Positions 25,715 through 33,574 of a stretch of DNA of 64,000 nucleotides are shown one piece after another. The notes beneath the pieces were generated by a model. The model was not told the origin of the DNA. It ran no database searches and saw nothing but the letters and a program-made list of their open reading frames with translations. Position numbers and translations under genes: made by a program. The DNA is from DASQPR01 sp963797605 (lineage in GTDB: Bacteria > Actinomycetota > Actinomycetes > Mycobacteriales > Micromonosporaceae), in contig CAWCPX010000003.1 of the NCBI GenBank assembly GCA_963797605.1, forward strand, positions 62,001-126,000. Direction: 5' to 3'. The number at the start of each line of letters is the position of its first letter. Positions within the stretch are counted from its first letter, which is position 1.

Positions 25715-26715
25715 GGCTTCCTCGTCTCCATGGCGTGGCCGAGCGACTTCTCCGCCCGCCACCAGTCGACGAGACCGGCGAGGCCGTCGCGCAGCCCGAT
25801 CTCCGAGGTGAAACCGAGCTGCTTCTCGGCCGCCGCCGTCGACGCGAGGCGCCGGGTCACGCTGTTGACCGTGCGGACGGGCCCGTGCTCGGTACCACCG
25901 TCGAACTTCATGACCTCGCTGAGCGTGGCGGCGAGTTCCCGCAGGCTCGTCTCCGCACCACTGGCGATGTTGAAGACGCGGTCGGTCACATCGGCGGTCG
26001 CGGCCAGGATGTTGGCTCGGGCGATGTCGGCGACGTGCACGAAGTCCATCGTCTGGAGGCCGTCGCCGAGGATCAGCGGGGCAGTGCCGTTCTCGATCCG
26101 CTCCATCCACCGGATCAGCACCTCGGTGTAGACACCGTGCACGTCCATCCGGGGCCCGTACACGTTGAAATAACGCAGCGCAACGTAGTCGAGGCCCTTC
26201 ATGCTGTGGAAACTGCGTAGCATGCCCTCGTTGAACGCCTTCGCGGCGCCGTAGAACGTGTCGTTGTGATACGGGTGGTGCGACTCGGTTGTCGGGAACT
26301 CATCGGCGAGACCGTAGACGCTGGCCGACGACGACGCGATCACCTTCCGTACGCCCGCCTCGGCGGCCGCCTCGATCACGTTGAAGGTGCCGTCGACCAG
26401 CACCTCGTTGGCCAGACGCGGCTCCTCGGCACACTGGGTGATGCGGATCGCGGCGAGATGGAAGACCAGGTCCTTGCCGTCGGTCAACTGCCGTACGAGG
26501 GCCACGTCGCGGATATCGCCCTCGACGAGCCGGACCGAGCCGTGCTCCCGGGCCCAGTCGAGGTTGCTCAGCCGCCCGCGCACGAGATTGTCGAGAATGA
26601 CGATCTCCGTCGCACCGCCCTTGACCAGCTCGTCGACAACGTGCGAGCCGATCGTGCCCGCACCGCCGGTGACCAGTGCTTTCGTACCTCTGATCGAAAC
26701 GGACTTACGGCTCAT
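25711..26715 (-). CDS. NAD-dependent nucleotide-sugar epimerase/dehydratase
   Basis: 334-residue extended SDR. NAD loop ALVTGGAGTIGSHVVDEL, FHLAAIRITQC, catalytic Ser in SSSASVYGL and Tyr-Lys in TFYGAAKAFNEGML, ALRYFNVYGPRMD, and a substrate region with DFVHVADIA. Resembles UDP-glucose 4-epimerase and related enzymes. Both ends overlap neighbours by 4 nt (ATGA), with the Gfo/Idh gene upstream and DegT copy 2 downstream, giving strict co-transcription. Likely supplies or re-configures the sugar that the aminotransferases act on. Confidence 0.9.
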   Translation of the reverse strand: MSRKSVSIRGTKALVTGGAGTIGSHVVDELVKGGATEIVILDNLVRGRLSNLDWAREHGSVRLVEGDIRDVALVRQLTDGKDLVFHLAAIRITQCAEEPRLANEVLVDGTFNVIEAAAEAGVRKVIASSSASVYGLADEFPTTESHHPYHNDTFYGAAKAFNEGMLRSFHSMKGLDYVALRYFNVYGPRMDVHGVYTEVLIRWMERIENGTAPLILGDGLQTMDFVHVADIARANILAATADVTDRVFNIASGAETSLRELAATLSEVMKFDGGTEHGPVRTVNSVTRRLASTAAAEKQLGFTSEIGLRDGLAGLVDWWRAEKSLGHAMETRKP

Positions 26716-27854
26716 CGGTGACTCACTTTCAACGGTATGGCGACCCCGCCGCCAGCGAGGCTCTGCGACGCCGCCTCGAGGATCTCCAGAACGCGGAGGC
26801 CGGCACGGCCGTCGGTCAGTGACGGTTCGCCGGTGCGGATCGAGGTCGCGAACTCCGCCACCATCGCGCCCAACGCCTCGCGGGGGTTGAGTGCCGGCGC
26901 GACCATATCGCCGGAGCGGTAGGAAACCTGCGCGTTGAAGCGATCTTCGGCGCCGACAGCCTCCGGCACCGTCATATCCACGCCCCGGTCATAGATCGCG
27001 AGGCGCGTGGTCGGGTTCACGTCGTCCCAGACAAGCGTGTGCTTGGAACCGCTGATCATGGTGGTTCGAACCTTGATCGGCGAGAGCCAGTTGACATGCA
27101 TATGCGCGATTGCTCCCGTGTTGAGCAGCAGCGTCAGATAGCCGACACAGGATCGACCGGCACCGATCGGGTCCGCCGCGTGTGCGCTGACCGACACGGG
27201 GAAGATGTCGTCGGGCAACACGAAGTCGAGAATCGACAGATCGTGGGGTGCGAGGTCCCAGAGAACGTCGATATCGGGCTGGACGAGCCCCAGGTTGATG
27301 CGTACCGAGTCGAAATAATGCAGATCACCCAGCTCGCCGGAGTGCAGCACCTCCCGAATTCTGGCCACCACCGGCGTGTAGCAGAACGTGTGGTCGCACA
27401 TCAGCGTCAGGGCGCGGGCTTCGGCCTCGGCGACAAGTTCGCGACCCTCCGCGACCGTCGCCGCGAGCGGCTTCTCGACCACGACGTGCTTACCGGCGCG
27501 TAACGCGGCCAGCGCCACACCCAGATGGGTGCCAGCCGGCGTCGCGACCGCTACGGCCGCGACGCGCGGATCGGCCAGCACGTCATCGAGAATGTCGGTT
27601 GCCTCGACGGTCGAGTAGGCCCCCAGTACGCTGCGGGCGCGCGAGATGTCTAGATCACACAGCGTGACCAACCGGAACTCGGTCGACGCCTGAAAGTTGC
27701 GGACGAGGTTGGGGCCCCAGTAGCCGGCACCGATGACCGCGACGCCGATGGGTTCGTGCTGCGCGAGGGCCTGATCGGGTCGCGTCAAAGAGTCCTCGCT
27801 TCGCAGAAATTCGCGGTCGGGCCCGGTCCGGCGGCCCGGGGCGCCTCCCACCAT
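26712..27854 (-). CDS. Gfo/Idh/MocA oxidoreductase, WlbA/WbpB-like
   Basis: About 380 residues. NAD loop VAVIGAGYWGPNLVRNF, VAVATPAGTHLGVALAALRAGK, catalytic-type EKP in HVVVEKPLA, DHTFCYTPVVARIREVL, and DVLWDLAPHDLSILDFVL containing the APHD general-base pair of sugar 3-dehydrogenases. WlbA/WbpB oxidise UDP-GlcNAcA at C3, the step before the DegT aminotransferase. Start uncertain: ATG 27854 gives a 35-residue non-conserved N-terminus, and no good ribosome site is visible. First gene of the minus-strand operon and divergent from the acetyltransferase at 27978. Confidence 0.88.
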   Translation of the reverse strand: MVGGAPGRRTGPDREFLRSEDSLTRPDQALAQHEPIGVAVIGAGYWGPNLVRNFQASTEFRLVTLCDLDISRARSVLGAYSTVEATDILDDVLADPRVAAVAVATPAGTHLGVALAALRAGKHVVVEKPLAATVAEGRELVAEAEARALTLMCDHTFCYTPVVARIREVLHSGELGDLHYFDSVRINLGLVQPDIDVLWDLAPHDLSILDFVLPDDIFPVSVSAHAADPIGAGRSCVGYLTLLLNTGAIAHMHVNWLSPIKVRTTMISGSKHTLVWDDVNPTTRLAIYDRGVDMTVPEAVGAEDRFNAQVSYRSGDMVAPALNPREALGAMVAEFATSIRTGEPSLTDGRAGLRVLEILEAASQSLAGGGVAIPLKVSHR

Positions 27855-27977
27855 CGGGCAAACTGGCCTGGTGGGTCAACCTACCGGGGGCATCCCACAC
27901 GCGAGAACCCCCGTGCCCGCCCGCGTTGTCACCTACAAAACCACACCGCATAGATGAACAGGACGAAAGGACTCCTT

Positions 27978-28562
27978 ATGACCATCCGCGTGTCGGCCAC
28001 GGCCGATGTCGACGAGCGAGCGCACCTCTCCGACGGCTGCGTGGTGTGGCACCTGGCGCAGGTCCGGGAAGACGCGCAACTGGGCGAGAACTGCTCCATC
28101 GGCCGAGGCGCGTACGTCGGGCCCGGGGTCCGGCTGGGCAACAATGTCAAGCTACAGAATTACGCCCTCGTTTACGAACCAGCGGAGCTCGGCGACGGTG
28201 TCTTCATAGGACCGGCGGCGGTGCTGACGAACGACGAATATCCCCGTGCGACCTCGCCCGACGGTCGGTTGAAGACGGGTGCGGATTGGCACGCCGTCGG
28301 GGTCGTCATCGGTGACGGAGCGGCGATCGGAGCCCGGGCGGTCTGCGTGGCACCCGTCACGATCGGCCGGTGGGCCCTGGTCGCGGCCGGTGCCGTGGTC
28401 ACGAAGGACGTCCCGGACTTCGCGCTGATGGTGGGCGTTCCGGCTCGGCGTGTCGGCTGGGTCGGTCGCGCCGGCCGGCCGCTCGGCGATGACCTGGTGT
28501 GCCCGGAGACGGGCGAGAAGTATGTGGAAACCGATGGCGTGCTGAGCCTGATCGGCGAGTAG
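27978..28562 (+). CDS. Left-handed beta-helix N-acetyltransferase, WlbB/WbpD-like
   Basis: 194-residue hexapeptide-repeat acyltransferase: ENCSIGRGAYVGPGVRLGNN, VFIGPAAVLTNDEYPRA, VIGDGAAIGARAVCVAPVTIG and the terminal VTKDVPDFALMVGVPARRVGW. The segment YEPAELGDGVFIGPAAVLTN matches WbpD/WlbB, which acetylate the 3-amino group of UDP-diamino-sugars. ATG 27978 has AAAGGA upstream; an ATG at 27954 lacks a ribosome site. Divergent from the Gfo/Idh gene, so the pathway is split over both strands from one 123-nt promoter region. Confidence 0.9.
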   Translation: MTIRVSATADVDERAHLSDGCVVWHLAQVREDAQLGENCSIGRGAYVGPGVRLGNNVKLQNYALVYEPAELGDGVFIGPAAVLTNDEYPRATSPDGRLKTGADWHAVGVVIGDGAAIGARAVCVAPVTIGRWALVAAGAVVTKDVPDFALMVGVPARRVGWVGRAGRPLGDDLVCPETGEKYVETDGVLSLIGE

Positions 28563-28883
28563 CTACTCGGGCGGCGACCAGGCCGCGACACGGAGGTCGA
28601 CGCGGTCCTGGTCCGGCCCGCGCATGGGCGTGCCCTCCTCGTGATGGCGGCGTAGCGCCTCGCGCTCGTGACCGGGCACGACCCGGCCGGCCGCGTTGAC
28701 GACCCGGTGCCACGGCACGCCGTCGCCGTAGTGCGACATCACGCTGCCGACCTGGCGCGGCCCGCCCTGACCGAGATAGTCGGCGATCGAGCCGTAGGTC
28801 ATCGCGCGCCCCGGCGGGATCTGCTCCACCACCGACAGCACGAGTTCGGCGTAATCGTCCGCGTTGATCGCCACAACCGCCAC
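28563..28883 (-). CDS. Alkyltransferase-like (ATL) protein of the MGMT family
   Basis: 106 residues: VLSVVEQIPPGRAMTYGSIADYLG, RQVGSVMSHYG, and the active-site loop VPWHRVVNAAGRVV. The alkyl-accepting Cys of PCHR is Trp, which defines ATLs: they bind O6-alkylguanine and flag it for nucleotide excision repair but cannot dealkylate. GTG 28883. It converges on the acetyltransferase, the two stop codons lying back to back (TAG and CTA at 28560-28565). An ATL (Rv3204) also lies close to the moeZ/DUF3152 region in M. tuberculosis. Confidence 0.87.
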   Translation of the reverse strand: MAVVAINADDYAELVLSVVEQIPPGRAMTYGSIADYLGQGGPRQVGSVMSHYGDGVPWHRVVNAAGRVVPGHEREALRRHHEEGTPMRGPDQDRVDLRVAAWSPPE

Positions 28884-28934
28884 GATATGGAATTCGGCTG
28901 GGTCGTGGCCAGCGGTTCGGCGCAGAATAGACGA

Positions 28935-30059
28935 ATGCCCCAGGATGGGATGCGGCCCGAGGTCGCCGACGCGCGCCGGGTCGTCATCAAGATCGGCTCA
29001 TCGTCGCTCACGACCGCCGCCGGTGGCCTCGACCGGGCCCGGGTGCAAGCGCTCGTCGACGCGATGTCCGCGCTCATCGCGAGTGGCCGCGAAGTCGTGC
29101 TCGTCTCCTCGGGTGCCATCGCCGCTGGGCTGGCCCCACTCCGCCTCCGGCAGCGCCCCCGCGATCTGGCCACGCAGCAGGCGGCCGCGAGCGTCGGTCA
29201 GGGCCTCCTCATGCAGGCCTACACCGAGGCGTTCGCCGGCCACGCACGCACCGTCGGCCAGGTGCTGCTCACCGTCGACGACGTGACTCGGCGCGTGCAC
29301 TACCGCAACGCCTTCCGTACCCTGCGGCGATTGCTCGATCTCGGTGCCATCCCGATCGTCAACGAAAACGACACCGTCGCCACCCAGGAGATCCGTTTCG
29401 GTGACAACGACCGCCTGGCCGCGCTTGTCGCCGCGCTCGTCCAGGCCGACGCGTTGATCCTGCTCTCCGACGTCGACGCGCTCTACACCGGCGATCCGAC
29501 CCACCCGACCAGCGTGCGGGTGAAGGTCGTCGCCCCCGGCGAAGACCTCTCGCGCATCGCGACGGGCAGTTCCGGCCCGGCGAAGGTCGGCACCGGCGGC
29601 ATGGTGACGAAGATCGAGGCTGCCCGCATCGCGACCGGCGCCGGCATCCCGGTGGTGCTCACGTCGGCCGTCCAGGCTCCCGACGCGCTCGCGGGCCGCG
29701 CCGTCGGCACGTTCTTCGAGGCGGTCACGACGCCCCCGCGCTCCCGGCTGTTCTGGCTGGCCCACGCGACCGCTCCGCTCGGCCGGCTCCACCTCGACGC
29801 GGGCGCCGTCCGCGCGATCACCGGCCGTCGTGCCTCCCTGCTTCCTGCCGGCATCACCGCGGTCGACGGCCGTTTCGCCGCCGGCGACCCCGTCGATCTG
29901 GTCGACATCGACGGCCGCAGCGTGGCCCGAGGCCTCGTCAACTACGACGCCGTCGAACTACCCGGCCTGCTCGGCCGATCCACCGGAGAACTGGCCGCCG
30001 CATTGGGCCCTGGATACGAGAAGGAAGTCGTCCACCGCGACGATTTGGTGCTGCTATGA
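28935..30059 (+). CDS. proB: Glutamate 5-kinase
   Basis: First step of proline synthesis, ATP plus glutamate to gamma-glutamyl phosphate. 374 residues: VVIKIGSSSLTTAAGGLD, VVLVSSGAIAAGLAPL, IPIVNENDTVATQEIRFGDND, ILLSDVDALYTGDP, GTGGMVTKIEAARIA, and a C-terminal PUA domain (LDAGAVRAITGRRASLLPAGI, VDGRFAAGDPVDLVD). ATG 28935; no strong ribosome site, the leader is short. Overlaps proA by 4 nt (ATGA), and the kinase and reductase act as a complex. No Obg gene is upstream, though in many actinobacteria obg-proB-proA are linked. Confidence 0.96.
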   Translation: MPQDGMRPEVADARRVVIKIGSSSLTTAAGGLDRARVQALVDAMSALIASGREVVLVSSGAIAAGLAPLRLRQRPRDLATQQAAASVGQGLLMQAYTEAFAGHARTVGQVLLTVDDVTRRVHYRNAFRTLRRLLDLGAIPIVNENDTVATQEIRFGDNDRLAALVAALVQADALILLSDVDALYTGDPTHPTSVRVKVVAPGEDLSRIATGSSGPAKVGTGGMVTKIEAARIATGAGIPVVLTSAVQAPDALAGRAVGTFFEAVTTPPRSRLFWLAHATAPLGRLHLDAGAVRAITGRRASLLPAGITAVDGRFAAGDPVDLVDIDGRSVARGLVNYDAVELPGLLGRSTGELAAALGPGYEKEVVHRDDLVLL

Positions 30060-31396
30060 AGTCAACGTCACACGCCAATGCCCCCACGGGTACGTCAGAT
30101 CCGCACACCGATGATCCGGCCACCCGTGACACCGCGTCGATCCGCAGCGTCGCCGACCTCGCCACGCGCGCCCGGGCGGCCAGCACCGTGCTCGCGGCGG
30201 CCAACCGGGCCACGAAAGACCGGGCGCTGCACGCGATGGCCGACGCGCTCGTGACACGTACCGGTGACATCGTTGAAGCCAACGCGACTGACGTGGCCGA
30301 CGCGCGCGCGGCCGGCACCTCGGCGGCGATGATCGATCGGTTGTCTCTGGACGCGGCGCGTGTGGCCGGCATGGCCGACGGGCTCCGGCAGACGGCGGCG
30401 CTTCCCGACCCGGTCGGCGAGGTCGTGCGGGGTTCCACCCTGGCCAACGGGCTCGAGTTCCGGCAGATCCGGGTGCCGTTCGGTGTCGTCGGCATGATCT
30501 ACGAAGCCCGTCCGAACGTCGGCGCCGACGCGGCCGGCCTGTGCCTGAAGTCGGGCAACGCGGTGCTCCTGCGCGGATCGTCATCGGCCGCCCGCTCGAA
30601 CGCGGCCATCGTCGAGGTCTTGCGCGCCGCCGTGACCGCTGCCGGGTTGCCGGCCGACGTGATCAGTCTCGTCGACTCCTCCTCCCGGGCCTCGGTCAAG
30701 GAGTTGATGACCGCGCGGGGGCTGGTCGACGTGCTGATCCCGCGTGGCGGCGCCGAGCTGATCCGGTCGGTCGTCGAGGGTTCCACGGTGCCGGTGATCG
30801 AGACCGGTGTCGGCAACTGCCACGTGTACGTCGATGCCGACGCCGACCTCCGGATGGCCCTCGACATCCTGCTCAACGCGAAGGTGTCCCGGCCCTCGGT
30901 GTGTAACGCGGCCGAATCGCTGCTCGTGCACGCGGCCGTGGCTGACGAGTTTCTGGCGATGGCGCTCCCCGCCCTCCAGGCGGCCGGAGTGACCGTGCAC
31001 GGCTCGCCCGCGATCGTCGCTGCCGGAGTTTCAGCCGCAGTGCCCGTCGAGCCGGCGACCGACGACGACTACGCGCGCGAGTACCTGTCACTCGACCTGT
31101 CCGCGACCATCGTCGACTCGCTCGAAGAAGCCGTGCTGCGGATTCGCCGCTACGGCACCGGTCACACGGAGACGATCGTCACCGGTTCGCTGGCAGCTTC
31201 GCGTCAGTTCGTGAGCGCGGTCGACGCGGCAGCTGTGATGGTCAACGCGTCGAGTCGGTTCGTCGACGGCGGCGAGTTCGGGTTCGGCGCCGAGATCGGC
31301 ATCTCGACGCAGAAGCTGCACGCGCGGGGCCCGATGGGCCTGCAGGAATTGACCTCGACAAAATACGTGGTCACAGGCTCAGGCCAGATCCGCTAA
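30056..31396 (+). CDS. proA: Gamma-glutamyl phosphate reductase
   Basis: NADPH-dependent second step of proline synthesis. 446 residues, of which the first 25 are a Thr/Asp-rich extension absent from most homologues. Core: VPFGVVGMIYEARPNVGADA, GNAVLLRGSSSAARSN, VIETGVGNCHVYVDADAD, then the catalytic Cys in SRPSVCNAAESLLVH, and GTGHTETIVTG. The C-terminus ends FGFGAEIGISTQKLHARGPMG. Translationally coupled to proB. It is followed after 24 nt by a strong palindrome at 31421. Confidence 0.96.
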   Translation: MKSTSHANAPTGTSDPHTDDPATRDTASIRSVADLATRARAASTVLAAANRATKDRALHAMADALVTRTGDIVEANATDVADARAAGTSAAMIDRLSLDAARVAGMADGLRQTAALPDPVGEVVRGSTLANGLEFRQIRVPFGVVGMIYEARPNVGADAAGLCLKSGNAVLLRGSSSAARSNAAIVEVLRAAVTAAGLPADVISLVDSSSRASVKELMTARGLVDVLIPRGGAELIRSVVEGSTVPVIETGVGNCHVYVDADADLRMALDILLNAKVSRPSVCNAAESLLVHAAVADEFLAMALPALQAAGVTVHGSPAIVAAGVSAAVPVEPATDDDYAREYLSLDLSATIVDSLEEAVLRIRRYGTGHTETIVTGSLAASRQFVSAVDAAAVMVNASSRFVDGGEFGFGAEIGISTQKLHARGPMGLQELTSTKYVVTGSGQIR

Positions 31397-31420
31397 CGGG
31401 CCCTCTCCCGCCAAGATCCG

Positions 31421-31481
31421 CGGATCTTGCACGTTACGGGGCCTTCCCGCGATCTGAGGGCCCCGTAACGTGCAAGATCCG
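31421..31481. repeat. Strong palindrome between proA and the toroid-protein gene
   Basis: Perfect 23-bp arms (31421-31443 against 31459-31481) around a 15-nt loop; the left arm reads CGGATCTTGCACGTTACGGG. A second nested palindrome AAGATCCGCGGATCTT spans 31413-31428. The location between two convergent genes suits a bidirectional terminator, but it is long for one and may be a repeat family. Ends and centre are unlike those of the 168-bp elements. Confidence 0.8.
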
Positions 31482-31495
31482 AAGCCGCCGAAGGG

Positions 31496-32296
31496 CTACC
31501 GCATGCCCCGGATCGCGGCCAGCGTCGTGTGTACGTCGAACGCGTCACCGTCATCGGAAGGCCAGCCACCGTCTGTCCGCTGGGTCTCGGCGAGTCGCTT
31601 GTCGGCCGCCACCAGCACGAAGTCGTCTTTCGGCAACCCAGCCCGGCGCAACGCGGCCGACAACCACGCGACGTCGGCCGCCGACATGTCCGGCATGCGT
31701 TCCGCGAGGATGACCTTGATCTGAGCGGATTCGTAGAACCATCCGGTGTGGAACAGCATGCCCGCGGCGAGCCAGCCGGCGACCAGGTATGACGGCCAGC
31801 TGCCATCGGGCCGCATCACCGCGCGGAACGCCTGCGTGGCCCGGGCCACGACCTCGGCGTACGGGTTGATCTGATCGCCCGCCGCCTGCCCCGCCACGGC
31901 CAGCCAGAAGCCGACGTTGGCGGTCAGGTAGACGCCCGCCTCCGGATCACCGGGCGTCGCCCACGTCGGAGCGATGTCCGCGAGCGCCTCGTCTTCCTGC
32001 CACGTGCCGTCGGGCCGCTGCCGGCTCGCCAGCCACGCCAGCGCGGATCGCGCTGCTGGCCGCTCGAGTGCGCCCAGATCGTCGAGCTCGCCGAGGCGGA
32101 AGCACGTGGCGTCGATCGACGACACCTCGCTGCTCCAGAACGCGGGCCAGCCACCGCTGGGCGACTTGCCCATCTCCACTTTCGCGATCGCGTCCGGGTG
32201 CGGTGGGAGTTCCGAGCGCAGCCATGACAGCCGCGCCCGGTCAACCTGATCCCCACGTGCCACCACGAACCCAATCGCGGCCTCGATATCAACCAC
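31496..32296 (-). CDS. Prenyltransferase/squalene-cyclase-like alpha-toroid protein
   Basis: 266 residues, all-helical. Several QW-like or toroid repeats are visible: SPSGGWPAFW, RPDGTWQEDEAL, RPDGSWPSYLVAGWL and TDGGWPSDDG, each beginning a helical hairpin. This is the alpha/alpha barrel of squalene cyclases and prenyltransferase beta subunits, but there is no DxDD or metal-binding motif, so cyclase activity is doubtful. GTG/ATG start near 32296 (MVDIEAAIGFVV). It lies directly after moeZ on the same strand with 26 nt between, so the two may be co-transcribed. A partner role is possible but unproven. Confidence 0.72.
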   Translation of the reverse strand: MVDIEAAIGFVVARGDQVDRARLSWLRSELPPHPDAIAKVEMGKSPSGGWPAFWSSEVSSIDATCFRLGELDDLGALERPAARSALAWLASRQRPDGTWQEDEALADIAPTWATPGDPEAGVYLTANVGFWLAVAGQAAGDQINPYAEVVARATQAFRAVMRPDGSWPSYLVAGWLAAGMLFHTGWFYESAQIKVILAERMPDMSAADVAWLSAALRRAGLPKDDFVLVAADKRLAETQRTDGGWPSDDGDAFDVHTTLAAIRGMR

Positions 32297-32322
32297 GATC
32301 GGAAAGGCTACCGCTAGTCACG

Positions 32323-33501
32323 TCAGTAGACGGGGAGTGATGGATCGATCTGTCGGATCCACGACACCACCCCACCCTGCACGTGCACCGCATCTTTGAA
32401 CCCGGCCGCCTTCAACGCCGCCAATGCCTCGGCCGATCGCATGCCGCTCTTGCAATACAGCACGATCTGCCGATCCTGCGGAAGCGACGCGAGTGCGGCG
32501 CCCGAGAGGATTTCGCCCTTCGGGACCAATCGGGAATTCGGGATCTTGACGATCTCGTATTCGGCTGGCTCGCGGACGTCGATGAGGTCGATCGGCTTGC
32601 CCGCGTCCATCCAGTCGCGCAATTCGGCCGGCGTGATCGTCGAGCCGGACGCGGCCTCGGCGGCTTCGTCGGAAATGGTGCCGCAGAAGTCGTCGTAGTC
32701 GATGAGTTCGGTGACGGTCGGGTTCTCGCCGCAGACCGCACAGTTCGGGTCCTTGCGCACCTTGACCGTGCGGTAGTTCATCTCGAGGGCGTCATAGACC
32801 ATGAGCCGGCCGACCAGCGGGTCACCGATGCCGGTCAGCAGCTTGATCGCCTCGGTCACCTGGATCGAGCCGATGCTCGCGCAGAGCACGCCGAGCACGC
32901 CGCCCTCGGCGCACGACGGGACCATGCCCGGGGGCGGGGGCTCCGGGTAGAGGCAGCGGTAGCACGGGCCGTGCTCCGACCAGAAGACGCTCGCCTGACC
33001 GTCGAAGCGGTAGATCGAACCCCACACGTACGGCTTGTTCAGCAGCACGGCCGCGTCGTTGACCAGGTAGCGCGTGGCGAAGTTGTCGGTGCCGTCGACG
33101 ATCAGGTCGTAGTCGGCGAAGATCTCCATCGCGTTGTCGCGGGTCAGCGGGACCTCGTGGAGGTTGACCTGCACGAGCGGGTTGATCTCGAGCACCGAGT
33201 CACGGGCCGACTGGGCCTTGGACCGGCCGATGTCGGACTGGCCGTGGATGATCTGCCGCTGCAGGTTGCTCTCGTCGACGGTGTCGAACTCGACGATGCC
33301 GAGCGTGCCGACACCGGCCGCGGCCAAGTACATCAGTGCGGGGGAACCGAGGCCACCGGCGCCGACGCACAGCACCTTGGCGTTCTTGAGCCGCTTCTGC
33401 CCGGTGACGGCGACGTCCGGGATGATCAGGTGGCGCGAATAGCGGCGGATCTCATCAACCGAGAGATCAGCGGCCGGTTCGACCAGGGGTGGCAACGACA
33501 C
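32323..33501 (-). CDS. moeZ: Adenylyltransferase/sulfurtransferase MoeZ (ThiF-rhodanese)
   Basis: Adenylates the C-terminal glycine of a sulfur-carrier protein (MoaD2, CysO or ThiS) and transfers sulfur for molybdopterin, cysteine or thiamine synthesis. About 392 residues. ThiF domain: ATP loop LCVGAGGLGSPALMYLAAAG, the Arg-Gln segment LQRQIIHGQ, zinc ligands CYRCLYPEPPPPG and CAVCGENP. C-terminal rhodanese domain with active-site loop YCKSGMRSAE. GTG 33501 is preferred because GGAGG ends 9 nt upstream; TTG 33510 sits too close. In M. tuberculosis moeZ (Rv3206c) is followed by the DUF3152 gene, as here. Confidence 0.95.
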   Translation of the reverse strand: MSLPPLVEPAADLSVDEIRRYSRHLIIPDVAVTGQKRLKNAKVLCVGAGGLGSPALMYLAAAGVGTLGIVEFDTVDESNLQRQIIHGQSDIGRSKAQSARDSVLEINPLVQVNLHEVPLTRDNAMEIFADYDLIVDGTDNFATRYLVNDAAVLLNKPYVWGSIYRFDGQASVFWSEHGPCYRCLYPEPPPPGMVPSCAEGGVLGVLCASIGSIQVTEAIKLLTGIGDPLVGRLMVYDALEMNYRTVKVRKDPNCAVCGENPTVTELIDYDDFCGTISDEAAEAASGSTITPAELRDWMDAGKPIDLIDVREPAEYEIVKIPNSRLVPKGEILSGAALASLPQDRQIVLYCKSGMRSAEALAALKAAGFKDAVHVQGGVVSWIRQIDPSLPVY

Positions 33502-33574
33502 GATCTTCAACCTCCGCGTACGAGCGACTCAACGATTGTCTCAACGCTGAGCGGCGCCCCGTTGATCCCGCTGG

